A stretch of DNA of 64,000 bases from Lepidonotus clava (lineage: Eukaryota; Annelida; Polychaeta; Phyllodocida; Polynoidae), in contig OW387133.1 of assembly GCA_936440205.1 (NCBI GenBank), forward strand, positions 3,562,001 to 3,626,000. Reading direction: 5' to 3'. Positions 12,129-22,700 of the stretch are shown here, in pieces. The notes under the pieces are model-generated. The model was not told the DNA's origin. It did not search any database and saw only the letters and a list, made by a program, of their open reading frames with translations. The position numbers and the translations under genes were made by a program. Position 1 is the first letter of the stretch; each line of letters opens with the position of its first letter.

Positions 12129-12921
12129 TGCATGTCGCTTTGATTTGCTCACCACTCGCTTATTATAAGACTCCCATAAATAAAGGTCATTATGCCACTT
12201 GATAGCTAAACAAATTATCATTATTGTGATGTAAGTTATATAAAATGAAGGGGACGGGCAGCTGTGTATGAATACTGGGAGTCATTTTTATGATCATTAT
12301 TTAACAAGTATATCTCGGTCAATAGCGACTTCAAATACGTTCTCACGCAGAGAAATGTTAACAACTAGCTTCTCAATCGTCAAAGTTTTCCCATGATTTG
12401 TCTGTGTACATTCACTGTAGTGAGACCTTTCTCCGACTTCCTGACCTGCGCAGTAGACCTGCGCAGTAGACCCGTCCCAGGATCGATCTGTCGTTATACC
12501 CAGAATCCCCTGTGCTCGTCGACCCTTAACCAATCAGGATCCGCCTTCTATAGGTGCTTCGACCGTTGACCCCGGTGACCTTGCCTGACCTCTTGACCTC
12601 TGTAGATGCCCCCTTCCCCATAACAAAGCGCTGGTTCCCATCCGCCCTGCCTCTTCCCACGGCCGTACCGCCGAGAACCAGCTTTGTAGGGAAGCCTCCA
12701 CCCCCAACCCCCTTGAAATTCTTTCTTTTCTCCCTTGGACTTCAGGGGTGGACCTGGAGTTTTGACAAGGGGGGACGCCTGGATAACTTTTTGTTTTATT
12801 AATTTTAGCACACTGATTTCTCCATTTAGTCCTTCTTTTCTTTCTGTAGGATAGATCTTGGAGGTTTGTGATTGGGAGTTCGAATTTGAAGTTGGGGGGC
12901 CACGACAGGGCTTAGGGTATG
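12129..12921. other. Unassigned stretch with doubled TGCGCAGTAGAC
   Basis: At about 12445-12472 CTGCGCAGTAGAC is present twice in tandem; each copy contains an NRF1-like half site. Frames of 80-90 codons exist on both strands at 12548-12811 but overlap each other, are compositionally biased and show no domain. No gene is called. Confidence 0.35.
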
Positions 12922-13072
12922 CAGGCGCGGATCCAGGGAGGGGGGATGACGGGCCTTGCCCCCCCCCCCCCCCACTCCCATGTTAAATCATGTTTGATGG
13001 GGGCCACTCCCCCTGTACATTCATGTTTGTGCCCCCCCCCCCCCCCTCTAGGAACTCCTGGGTCCGCCCCTG
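12922..13072. mobile_element. CAGGGGCGGATCC-type TIR element with 5-bp target duplication
   Basis: The element runs from CAGGCGCGGATCCAGG to GGTCCGCCCCTG, flanked on both sides by GTATG. It is about 151 bp and palindrome-like, with GGGCCTTGCCCC, GTTAAATCATG and TACATTCATG blocks shared with 21885-22033 and 56430-56558. A CAGGG-type TIR with a 5-bp duplication suits the hAT superfamily (5-bp group); the family assignment is inference. Confidence 0.8.
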
Positions 13073-13165
13073 GTATGTATATTGTTCCTTCAAGCAGCCA
13101 GAATTTCAAAGAAGAGGGAGTGAAGAAATAGCCTTGGTTTCATGTAAAATTTGACAGTGCCCCCT

Positions 13166-13172
13166 CATGAGT

Positions 13173-13203
<31 letters not shown>

Positions 13204-13212
13204 GGGGGGGGG
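13166..13212. repeat. GT microsatellite followed by a long G-run
   Basis: About seven GT repeats are followed by a run of roughly 25 G. Long homopolymers like this recur at 3680, 16580, 16790, 20630, 20960, 26190, 26335 and 32550 and may be sequence-length errors as well as real. Confidence 0.8.
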
Positions 13213-13349
13213 CGGTGTTGACGGGAAATGCTATAAAACCGTGGCCAGAAGCAGATATGTTCCTTATTAACATAATATAACACTTATTGGTCAAGTTGGT
13301 GGTCCGCTGATTTGAAACAGAGAATATCACCCCTCCCCCCTGTGATCCT

Positions 13350-14450
13350 CTTAGATCTGTCCCTCACAGACCCCGGATGATCCCCCGACTCCGCGTCCCT
13401 CCCGCCGTGTCCAGAGACCCGGATGAACCCACGTGATCAGCCCCAGCCTCGTTATCATCCTCCGGTTTAGAGAGCTCCACTCCCCACCTCCCAGCCCCAC
13501 CACTACCGAATCCCCCGTTTTCCGCCGGTTTGGGTTTTGAGGACTTTTAAGGTTTTTGGTCTTCATGGGATAGAGTAGGGGTGACCTTTTGGGGGCTTTG
13601 AGCGTCCAGCCGACCGCAATCGCGCGGTTTCCCGACTGAGCCGGCGAATTGGCGTCCCCCGCCACTTGAGAGACACAAAGGTGTTATGTCAGCGTCCCCC
13701 CAGCGTCCCCTTAAGACGCCGGGTAAAGCCAATTAATGTCGCCCAGCTCGGCGACCCGGGTGCGACCTGGTGCGACAAGCCGCCCATTGAACTGTTTCCA
13801 TATAAGGTGGGCGCATGCGCATTCAGGAGGGGTTGATGCTTTTCAAGTCTCGCCACTCCGAGATTTCGTCGAGATCCTCTTCCAAACACTTCATGCCAAA
13901 CTACTCAAGAGGTGTTCGCTGGGGGCACCCCAAGGCCCCCTAACCCCCCCTACTCGAACCCTTCCCCCCTCTCTTCTCCCAGAATGAAAATCTCGCCTTT
14001 TTCCCGCGCTCCCTGCCACAACGAGGCTTCAAACGCTTCCCGCCTTTTCAGACGCACACGACTAACTAAATGCGCAGAATCGTACTTTGAGTTTGATCGT
14101 CTGCTCGGAAGAATCGCTTGTACGGCGTAATTAATGGTTATCTTCACAGAGGGCGCTGTATGCCCGCAGCAGACGACATTTGGGCGACTTTCCCGCGCTG
14201 CCAGTCGCCCCCTCTGGCGGCGGTAGTTTGTAAATAAACGGGCGGCGGGCGGCGGTAGGGGGCGCGCCGATCGCCTTTTGTGACGTCACGTCTGGCGGCG
14301 GGCGGCAGATTAGTGGGATTTCACGTCATGTGACTGGCGTTGAATCGGGTGGTAATCGGGTGTAGCGGGTGGCACGTTCTACCCGGCGCTCCAGGGCACG
14401 AGCGGACGCCGGATCAACCGGAAGAGGGTGGGGAGGGGGAGGGGGAGGGT
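13350..14450. promoter_or_regulatory. CpG-rich island with NRF1, CTCF-, E2F-like and GTCGTCTGC sites
   Basis: GC- and CpG-rich, without recognisable repeats. Sites seen are GCGCATGCGC (perfect NRF1-type, 13811-13820), TTCCCGC at about 14003, 14028 and 14190, AGCAGACGACATT (14168-14180, the GTCGTCTGCT motif reversed), AGAGGGCGCTG (about 14148-14158), CCGCCAGAGGGGGCGACTGG on the minus strand (14201-14220, CTCF-like), and TGACGTCACG (CRE) at about 14281. AGCGTCCCC is tandem at 13690-13709. A minus-strand frame of 104 codons (13351-13665) lacks any recognisable domain and is not called. The island may mark a promoter whose gene lies outside the window or is non-coding. Confidence 0.5.
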
Positions 14451-14949
14451 AGAGAGATACGTCAATTATAATGATCTCCTCACGAGTTCAAATCAACGCG
14501 TCTTTTCTGAGACATTCATCCACTGTTCTAACTTTAAATTTCCTTAGAATTATTGGAACGCTCAGCTTTTTTTTTTATTGCACTCCTGTATGCTTATATC
14601 AAACTTTTATTAGCGGCAAATCGCCATGGCTATTAATGATCAATTCTCTGGTCAGCAAAAACAGCGTTCTCAACAAAAGAAACTATTCTGGTATTATAAT
14701 AGACGCCTAATAATGAATCAACGTCCAGAAAGATCGATGCACATTTAGATCAATCCTTCAAAAGTTGTTTCCTTAGGGAAGACTGTGAAGTTTGTTCATT
14801 TTATTTTTCACTCTCCCTGATATCAGACAGATGCATCACTTTAAACCAATTGCAACATGAAATTTCTAGGGTTTAATTGTATCGACAATCTTAAATACAA
14901 ACCTCTCCAAAAAGCAACTTTCAATCTCCAAGCGCGGTTGCTAGCCGTA
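14451..14949. other. Unassigned AT-rich stretch between two islands
   Basis: Nothing recognisable. It contrasts in composition with the CpG-rich islands on either side. Confidence 0.35.
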
Positions 14950-15397
14950 GGATGACGTCACAACCACGTGATCCCTTCACTGTCAGTCACGTGCCATCCC
15001 AATCCACCAATCGTTGTAAATTAACTTTAGACAAAAGTCGTGAGATCTCCTTCAGACGCCGCCATGTGGCAGAATCGTCTGTGTTCCAATTAAGACACCT
15101 TTTTCCCGCGTCAATCCAACCCTTTTATTTTCCCGCCACTCGATCGTCTCTCTAGAACAATGCCGCGTTCCCGCTCTAAATGTCGTCTGCTCGCTGAGAA
15201 TGTGACAACACCGTTACGGACGCCGCCTTTGATGTCTAAAACAAAAACCAGCAGAGAAATCAACGTTTTTTCAAACAATTTCCAGTTGTCGTCTGCCTTT
15301 AGCGGAAAAGGCGGGAAAGTGACGCCTCTGACAGGTGGGTCTGTGATCAGCGTCTCTGACGAACGCCGACCACACCTGACGACATACGGGGCCCACC
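14950..15397. promoter_or_regulatory. CpG-rich island with two GTCGTCTGC motifs
   Basis: It contains TGACGTCACAACCACGTG (CRE plus E-box, about 14954), TTTTCCCGCG (about 15106), TTTTCCCGCC (about 15129), GTTCCCGC (about 15167), AAATGTCGTCTGCTC (15178-15192), TTGTCGTCTGCC (15286-15297) and GGCGGGAAAG (about 15311). The right edge is cut by the TIR element at 15400. Confidence 0.5.
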
Positions 15398-15399
15398 TA

Positions 15400-16315
15400 C
15401 ACTGTAAAAAGTTAATGTTATTCTACAGCAAATTGTACAGTTAAATTACAGCAATGTTTGCTGTTGGAAAATAAACAGTTAAACTTGCTGTATGATTACA
15501 AAATTTGTACTGTAAATTTGAAATCACATGATGAGAATGTATTTTTACAGTACATCTTACTGTAAAATACAGTGACCACCAGGAGCACAAAAGTAAAAAG
15601 TAAAAAAACGTTTTTGGCATATTACCTTTAAACCATATTTCCAGGTGAATTAATTACATATAATGATGTCAAAAAGTGAATACCATACACACAAAATGAA
15701 CTGATATTTTAAGTTAATGAAATACATAGTAATAATTGTAATTGTTATGCGATAATTATAAACTGTATGCATAGACACCTTTTTGGTGTAAAGTTTAATT
15801 TATAGGTAAGTAATGATCTCCCAAACCTGCTGCGACATCACCCAATGCATGTATGTGCTAGTAAATATAGCATAATTACATCCCACAACCTCTATAACAT
15901 TGGTTTGTGGTTGGGAATTTACATTTTATTTGAATTATGGGTAATATTTTAGGTTAAATTGATAATAAAAGGCTTTTAATTTGAAGTGCTGTAAAATAAC
16001 GGTGCACTGTAAATTTACAGTAAACTTTGCTGGAAACTTTGTTGCCAGCAAAGTTTACCGTAAATTTACAGTACTTAGTTTGCTGTTAATTTACAGTAAT
16101 GTTCACTGTAAGACATCTATAGTACCATGAACTGTAGAATTTACAGTACATTGAGTGCTGTAATTGTACAGTACTATTTGCTGTAAGACGCCTACAGTAT
16201 CATGCACTGTACACTTTACAGTACATCTTATGCTGTAATTATACAGCAAAGTTTACTGGAAACTTTGTTGCCAGCAAAGTTTACTGTAAATTTACAGCAT
16301 TTACTTTTTACAGTG
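15400..16315. mobile_element. CACTGTAAAAAGT TIR element (TA-flanked)
   Basis: Ends are CACTGTAAAAAGT and its reverse complement, with TA directly outside each end (15398-15399 and 16316-16317), as expected for Tc1/mariner-type insertion. The two ends carry dense CTGTA/TACAG repeats forming nested inverted repeats, e.g. ACTGTAAATTTACAGT-like palindromes and a doubled AACTTTGTTGCCAGCAAAGT hairpin at about 16035 and 16260. The middle is AT-rich without coding capacity. Confidence 0.8.
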
Positions 16316-16317
16316 TA

Positions 16318-16856
16318 GGGAGCTGTCCGCGCCAATTAACACTTAATTACCTGCTTTTTAATCAATAATCACCAGGTTTGTCACCTTTTTCACGCCCTCT
16401 AATGGTTAAGTGTTAGTCTGCAGGTGTAGTGGTATGTCGTAAAACTCATTTTATCCCTTTGTGGCTTCTTTGTGTCCGTTGGACCTGTCTTAGTCGTAAA
16501 TAAGCTCTTTGTTCTTTCTGACATGATTAACTTTTCCTCGAGCGTTCTGGAGGAGCCGTTTGTATGGAGTCATGCAGAGGGGGGGGGGGGATTCCCCCCC
16601 CCCCCCCTTTCTTTTTTGTTATATGTATGATGCAATTCTAAATTGTACTAACTGGTAGTAAAGTGCTGTGTATGGTTTGAGCCAGGTTTTTTTTTTAATG
16701 ACAGGTTTTATGCTCCGCTGATTCAATATCTGTGTAAATCTAACGATAACTGTAGTCCCGATAGTATCCAGATCGGTTAGTTTGGAGGGGGGGGGGGGGG
16801 CAGAGGAATTAAATGGTAGCAAACGAGGGGCTTGATGTCGGGGATCTCATCCCAAC
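16318..16856. other. Unassigned stretch with G/C homopolymers
   Basis: No gene. G- and C-runs at about 16579-16608 and 16787-16800. Confidence 0.35.
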
Positions 16857-17080
16857 CCAGGCGAGCAGCGACGTAACAATCACGTTCTGCGTCTGTACTT
16901 TTTTGGTTAGTCTGTAACCCCCAATTCTATTTTAGATATAGTTGAGACTTACTAAAAAAGAATGTTATAATAACATTATATTTTAGTGAAGTTGAGACCT
17001 TACTATTGAAGAACGCTATAATAATGTTGTTATAATGTGAAAGAACATTACAAGAATCTCACCATGACGTATATTTAAAG
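16857..17080. mobile_element. GTTGCAGCAACG-family TIR element, partial
   Basis: It starts CCAGGCGAGCAGCGACGTAA and shares GTACTTTTTTGGTTAGTCTG, 'gttgagacttac' and 'gaatgttataataacatt' with the copy at 29632-30003. The GTTGCAGCAACG end is missing. Confidence 0.65.
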
Positions 17081-17199
17081 TATAAGCTACAATAAATTGA
17101 AGGGTTTCCACAATGTTATAGAACATGGCTTTGTAATGTATCTATTCATTTTCTGATATTCCTTAGAGTTAATTAAATGACAAAGTAACCATCCCTCCT

Positions 17200-17830
17200 T
17201 GACTCAGTCAGATCCCTGTTACTCGCCCCGTCTCTCTGTGACGTCTAGAGAGAAATCAGACTTGGTCAGTAAGCCTTTCACCCCATGGGGGAGAACGTCA
17301 GAACGGAACAAAAGTAGAACCCCCTCCACTCCCCTCCCCCTAGCCCCTCACCCCCCCCCCCAACCCAGCGACCCCCCCACTCCCTGCTCTCCCCCACTCC
17401 CCTCTGATCCCTGTTTTGGTCCGTAGTTCCCGCACGCGCCGCTAGAGGGTCGTCATGTGTCACTTCTCAGCGTCCGGCCTTTTGAGCTTCCGGTCACAAA
17501 AGCAGACGACCCTTTTGTTTTCTTTTTACCTCATCGTTTTCCTTTATCCGCCACTCCCTTTCTGCAGGTCGATCAACACACACCCTCACCGGGGGGCGCT
17601 GGTGGTCAGCGTCCGACGCTCAGTCAATGATTGTCGTCTGCTCGCGGCGTCTTGTTGTTTCCTCGGTCAATTGTCGTCTGCTGCTGCTCGTGGCCTCTTT
17701 TCCCGCGCTTTTGGTCCGCCCGCCCTCTGAGGAGGTGCCAAGTGTTTGATCATTCTGAACGCCGGGTCACGTGACCGGGTCACGTGGGCAGGTCACGTGA
17801 GGTGCGCATGCGTGCTAGAGTCCAGACTCT
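17200..17830. promoter_or_regulatory. CpG-rich island: three GTCGTCTGC motifs, CTCF-like sites, triple E-box
   Basis: Sites in order are GCCGCTAGAGGGTCG (CTCF-like, about 17438), AGCAGACGAC (17501-17510), ACCGGGGGGCGCTGGTGG (near-consensus CTCF, about 17588-17605), ATTGTCGTCTGCTC (17630), ATTGTCGTCTGCTG (17670), TTTTCCCGCGC (about 17698), then three E-boxes GGTCACGTGACC (17765), GGTCACGTGGG (17778) and GGTCACGTGAGG (17791), each about 13 bp apart, ending in GCGCATGCGTGC (NRF1-like, 17804). This is a promoter-like arrangement. No downstream gene was recognised. Confidence 0.55.
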
Positions 17831-17929
17831 GAGGTATAAAGAGAAATCGTCCTTAATTGGTCAAATATGGCAACCAGTAGAACAACATAGACAGAATGGA
17901 TATAATAAAGGTTTTCCGAACGTGAAAGA

Positions 17930-18540
17930 CCTATCTTTTTTTATTCTTTTGTTTTGTTTATTAAACGACATTCATTGTTACAATGCTCTTCCATGTAGGT
18001 GAACAATATTATGATAGAGCTTCCAAGCCAACAATATTGTAACATACAAATAATCAAGCATATCAAAATATAAATAAGTCCAATGTACCCTAGCTGAGAT
18101 CAGCATTGGGTCTTACATTATACTTGAGGCAATAAACAGTTATCATAAGTGTGTTTGCCAGTCAGTTTCAGTTAAAGAAAATAATATAGGGCATACAAAA
18201 CTATACAGTGATCACAATAGATTTCGTAGCTAGGATAAGCTTCTGAATAATATAGTGTGATATTTAAATCGCCTAAAATCTCAATCTAATCATCAGCATC
18301 CTGAATGTTTTTAGGCAGTCCATTCCATAGTTGACTTACAACAAAATTATGAAGATCTCCTATAAATTTCGGATGTGATCTGACTGTTTTTAAATATTGT
18401 TTTTCTGTGTTGTCATGGGTAGTCTTTCCAGTGAATCTCCGAAAGACTAAAGTAGGTAATTTGGAATGATAACTGTTCTAAATGTTGAGTCGGCTCTTCC
18501 TCAAACACACCCTCACTGCTAACTTGGCACTATAGGCCGG
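17930..18540 (-). pseudogene. LINE fragment: 3' end of a reverse-transcriptase frame
   Basis: On the minus strand a frame of 63 codons (18477-18286) ends QLWNGLPKNIQDADD-stop. The LWNGLP motif just before the stop is the typical carboxy end of non-LTR (CR1/Rex/Jockey-like) reverse-transcriptase proteins. A T-rich tract at about 17934-17960 on the plus strand could be the poly-A tail of the inserted strand. A stop codon directly precedes the frame (18480-18478), and no fingers, palm or endonuclease is visible, so only a 5'-truncated fragment remains. The exact clade cannot be told by eye. Confidence 0.6.
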
Positions 18541-18752
18541 TTCTCTTCCTGTGTGTAGTAGTATGGGGGAAGTGGGGTAAGGCTATGGCGACCAGCTCGG
18601 ACACAGAGAGGTCTGAAAACCAGAGCAATAATAGGACCATAATGAAATAACTTAATCACATCCCATTTGATTACACCAATGTGAATATCCTCGATTAATT
18701 TTTCTCTTCTTATGTGTTGGGCATATTTTCATCTAGTGTTTGTGTTCATCAT

Positions 18753-18931
18753 CTCTGGCGGATCCAGGATTTTGAAATGGGGGGAGGGAGGGCGGTATAT
18801 TCAAAACAAATTTCCTTAATGACTTTTTTTGCCGAATTTTACATTCAAAAATGCCTAATTTCCTGGGAAAAGGTAGGGGCGCGCGCCCCCGCCCCACCCT
18901 CCTCCTCCCACCCCCTCTGGATCCGCCACTG
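18753..18931. mobile_element. CAGTGGCGGATCC-type TIR element with ATCAT duplication
   Basis: The element is bounded by CTCTGGCGGATCCAGG and GGATCCGCCACTG and flanked by ATCAT at 18748-18752 and 18932-18936. The interior holds G-runs and 'cctaatttcctggg'. No protein is encoded. Same 5-bp duplication length as the copies at 12922, 21885 and 38682. Confidence 0.8.
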
Positions 18932-18936
18932 ATCAT

Positions 18937-19500
18937 TTTGTTACAGGTCGGGCTCTCCTCCTTGGGGTAGTAGTATGGAAAATGGCTGTGCGAGGCTTAC
19001 GAAGCAAACAGGATCGATAAACGAAGAAAGTTACAGAAGTCTAGATAACTACGATTACGTTAAAACTTGTGACATCACGATCAAAACATGTCCTTGTTTT
19101 CCCATGTATTATGTACATTTATAATACGACATGTGTTCGGCAATATTATGTGCATGTGTATTGACATGTGTACGTTTTTATATTTACATATTTCAAGGTT
19201 GTAGAAAATGAAAATTATGTTGTTAAAACTCCAGTATAAGTTATAATTAATTATTACATTTAATATTACCTTTCCAGAATATTGACACAAGCAAATCAAA
19301 ATATAAACGATTGTTGGTTATCGACACGTTTCACAAAATGCACATTGCTTTAGTCCCCTAAATCTGTTAGTCCTTTCCGCCCTTTGACTATATCATATAA
19401 AAGACCACAGGGAATCGCTACCAATTACATAATATATCAAATCATCCACAGACCTATTCGCCTATTTTAGGCTCGCCTAGGCCTTGACCGCTGGTCGGCC
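18937..19500. other. Unassigned AT-rich stretch
   Basis: Nothing recognisable. A minus-strand frame of 72 codons (19081-19299) is AT-driven and rejected. Confidence 0.4.
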
Positions 19501-20040
19501 TAAACGTCGTTCTGCTTCAGACTTTCGGCCCCCAGTTAGACTCAATTTAAACGCACAAATATTGTAAATTGCAGACTTTATGGGGGCGAACAAAGCTGGG
19601 GGTCAGTTTACACGCCGATTAGGGCGCCACCTCCCGCCGCCCGCCGACACTACGGACAACAATCGTCATTACACGATCATTACCGGCCTCGGACCGATGA
19701 TTACCGAGTCGTCCCGACGATTACCGAGTCAGCCCGATGTCTCCAAATTCCCCCCTTTGTTAATCTATGAATCCCTGAGCCTCGGGGCAAAAATGGCGCA
19801 CTCCGGGATAGGTTTGATTGTAATCAGACGACATTTAGTCAGATATAGACGGGTAGGATTTGGGTGGGGAGGTGGGAGGATGGCAGACGACGAAAAACAG
19901 ACAAAAAGGATGTCAGAAGCGTTTAACTGTGGGGCGGGGGCGGGGGGCCTCCGGGGGATGCGCTCTGCCCCCTACCCCCCTCCTCCGCCCCCTCCCTCTT
20001 ATATCTCACGACTCATCATAGGGGTTACTTTGCTCTAGAT
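19501..20040. promoter_or_regulatory. CpG-rich island with repeated CGATTACCG and GCAGACGAC motifs
   Basis: CGATCATTACCGG, CGATGATTACCGAG and CGACGATTACCGAG follow each other at about 19674-19728. CAGACGACATTT (about 19825) and GCAGACGACGA (about 19883) are reversed GTCGTCTGC motifs. A plus-strand frame of 152 codons (19580-20038) spans the island but has no domain and ends in a low-complexity proline run. I regard it as a by-product of GC-rich sequence. Confidence 0.4.
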
Positions 20041-20500
20041 GGGTAAGAACATGTCTTATGCCAAATGCAATATGCCCTATAGATATGAACATAGATATAT
20101 AAAATTAAAAGTATTTGAGGTCATTAACTTAACGCTGAAACTGTAACACAAAGGCTGGTACGCGCACTCAGTCTTTAGACTTTTTTCAAACTCATTTTTT
20201 AAGACATAACAAACGGTACATGTTCGTATATGCATTTAGACCTTAGATTGCCCACATATACCCTTCTTATTGGGACTTAAGCTTGCTTATCTCATGCATG
20301 GGTAAACATGGCTGTAGTGTCCTGAAGGTATAGGTAGGTTCCTATAATATAAGAAAATAAGATAATCAAGTCAACTGACTGAGCTATGAAAACCGTCGAG
20401 TTTAGAAGAACACCGTCCAAGATGCTATATCTTCGACTTAAGATTCGTTTCTAAACTGTTATTTAGTCAACATAACTTCCACATTTAGCCCTAACCAATA
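20041..20500. other. Unassigned AT-rich stretch
   Basis: Nothing recognisable. TTGGGACTTAAGCTTGC at about 20272 matches text inside the TIR element at 4910-5103, so a repeat remnant is possible. Confidence 0.35.
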
Positions 20501-20980
20501 AGCCGTGTTTATTTTCGGCGGAAGTGCCTTCCCCGCCTCCCGCGCCCCCTGGTGGCCCTCATTAACCTCTCCCCGCGGCGTCCGTGTCATCACACCCTCA
20601 GGGCAGGTGATCGGCGGCCCCTGGGTGGGGGGGGGGGGGGGGGGGGACGCCGGGGGGACGCCGGGGGGACGCCGGGGGGACGCTCACCACTCACACAGGA
20701 TCATTGAACCCCCCCCCCCCCCTCCTCCTCCTCCCCGACTACGTCACTGGCGGCCATCTTTCCGCTCGGACGCGCGCGTCCCATTGAGCGATAATGGGTG
20801 AATCTGGGCGATAATCGGTGTATCTGACAGGTGCCGCCCTGATTGAGTCGTCACACTGGGGGTTACACTTTGTGCCGCACGGCGGGGAGGGCGCGGACGC
20901 TGACTTGCCGACAGGGGGGTTACGGGGTTAGAGGTGGGGGAGGGGGTGGGTGAAGGGGAGGGGGGGGGGGGGGGTAACCC
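20501..20980. promoter_or_regulatory. CpG-rich island with consensus CTCF-like site and GGGGGGACGCC tandem
   Basis: The minus strand at 20541-20560 reads GAGGGCCACCAGGGGGCGCG, very close to the vertebrate CTCF core. A G-run of about 20 leads into four GGGGGGACGCC-like units (about 20640-20685), which have strong G-quadruplex potential. GCGATAATGGG and GCGATAATCGG occur at about 20788 and 20809. Frames in this area on both strands are low-complexity (proline/glycine) and not called. Confidence 0.5.
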
Positions 20981-21141
20981 ATCTTCATTTGTCACCCTAC
21001 ACCGCCCACCTCCCTTGTTAGGGTGGGTAAAATCAGTACGACAATCCCCTCCCTGCCTGCTCCCGTCATCACTAGTCACAGTCTTTGTACTCGGTGTCAA
21101 CAGGAATTTGTCAATATACAAGACGGTGGTCTTGGTTATTT

Positions 21142-21423
21142 GATACCACCATAGAGATGTATGACATCTAATAAATGAAATATCCAAACTATGGTTTGAA
21201 ATAAAAGTTAGATATGAATAGGGATACTTTTCAAATTGATTAGACAAAGAGTAAGAATCAACTTAATAGCTTCGCTCATTTGGATACCACCATAGAAATG
21301 TGTGACAACCACAAAATGAAATATCCATACTTTGGTTTGAAAAAACAGTTAGCTATAAATAGGGATAATTTTCAAATTAAGTAGACAAAGTGTAAGACTT
21401 CACTTAGTAGCTACTCTCAATGA
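21142..21423. repeat. Tandem duplication, 2 x 141 bp
   Basis: The unit starting GATACCACCATAGAGATG (21142) is repeated at 21283 (GATACCACCATAGAAATG) and the similarity continues through ATAGGGATA, TTTTCAAATT and AGACAAAG. Roughly 85 percent alike by eye. No function is apparent. Confidence 0.85.
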
Positions 21424-21884
21424 TACTTCAAACCAATACATTCACACTAGTCTAAGGTGTGTGCACTTGCATAGTAACATATTCTATGGTGGATCTTGGA
21501 AAGTACCACCAAAGCTCCAAGGAAAGTGCTGGTGTTTCTATTGATTCGTTATCATAATTCCAACCCCTATACCTTCATCATTGTCCGGCCATCTCAAAAT
21601 CAGGTAAATATTCAGAGCTCTTATTGGTAGGCCCTAGTATGGAATTTGTACGAACTGCTGGTTTCTAAACTGAGATTAGTTATTATATCACTGATGCCAT
21701 AACCGCATTTACTTTCTAATATAAATATTTTGCTCGCATGTGCGCTGGAATCACTTATAGGCCTACAAACTACGTCCTAACCTAACTACTAGAGCCATAT
21801 AGATTACTTTTTGCGTGCGTTGAACATACATTCTCTTCTATAGCTTTTCGTTTACCGAGTTATCTTAACTTTAAATACATCCTT
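21424..21884. other. Unassigned stretch
   Basis: No gene or repeat recognised. Confidence 0.35.
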
Positions 21885-22033
21885 CAGGGGCGGATCTGGG
21901 GGAGGGGGGGAACGGGCCTTGCCCCCCCACCCCCCCCCCATCCTCCCCTGTTAAATTATGTTTATGGGGGGCCCCCTCCCCCGTCCATTTATGTTTTTGG
22001 GCCCCCCTCTAGGAATTCCTGGATCCGCCCCTG
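21885..22033. mobile_element. CAGGGGCGGATC TIR element with TCCTT duplication
   Basis: It runs from CAGGGGCGGATC to GGATCCGCCCCTG and is flanked by TCCTT on both sides (21880-21884 and 22034-22038). This is the best-preserved member of the family in the window, with matching interior blocks GGGCCTTGCCCC and CTAGGAATTCCTGG. Non-coding. Confidence 0.85.
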
Positions 22034-22339
22034 TCCTTGAAATGGTTTCACATATTTTGACGGTGTCTTCTCCGAGGCAATACGCGCCCAAGACAATTAT
22101 CCGATGGGATCAGCATGTAGACTTCTCTACTGTCCGAAACTAGACGGATTGTAACAAGCAATAGTCATTTTAGTTAATATTGTTTATGATTTCCTCTAAT
22201 AAAAATACTTTGGTACGAACTTCTACCAGATTGTCACAATCAATAGTTATTCTAGTACATGTGAACCAGCCCTCGGACTGAGGCCCTCGGGTTATACAGA
22301 TCTCGTGATCACAACACCCTCCTCGCCCATTGTACGGTG

Positions 22340-22700
22340 TGATATACACGTTACACAAGCCGGCAACCAGCAGAATATGGCACCTCCTTTATTATCGCCC
22401 ACCTCACACTCTCCCCCCACTATACTACACCCTTTATCACTCATCATACACTCTCCCCCGAGGCGTGGTTCATTAATACGGCTGTTGATCCCTCCTCGTC
22501 TCCTAGGTGGCGCTGTATAATGAGAGCGGGCTGTCCACTTCCGGTGTGACGGCCACCAGAGGGTGCTCGTGCACGGATGACGTCATTAGATGGCCTTATA
22601 TTGGTTCCAGCCGCTAGGTGGCGGGTCTGTAGGGTGTGACGTCATAAGGGACGCTATATTGGCCCTCCAGGTGCTGGTTCCCGCGTTGTCCACATGGATT
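22340..22700. promoter_or_regulatory. Regulatory island with several CTCF-like sites
   Basis: CTAGGTGGCGCTG (about 22503), GGCCACCAGAGGGTGCTCG (about 22551-22569) and CCGCTAGGTGGCGGG (about 22611) resemble CTCF sites. Two TGACGTCAT (CRE) sites lie at about 22578 and 22638, and GTGCTGGTTCCCGCGTT at 22671 repeats the 17-mer of 3450. Short frames here are not supported as genes. Confidence 0.5.

Noticed and set aside
13351-13732. Overlapping 60-104 codon minus-strand frames
   Set aside because: GC-rich island composition; no domain and mutually overlapping frames.
19580-20038. 152-codon plus-strand frame
   Set aside because: No domain, CpG-driven composition, ends in a proline run from a C-run. 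More likely part of a regulatory island.
20744-21247. 167-codon minus-strand frame
   Set aside because: Proline/serine low-complexity translation of a G-rich island; it crosses the boundary into the unrelated 141-bp tandem repeat.
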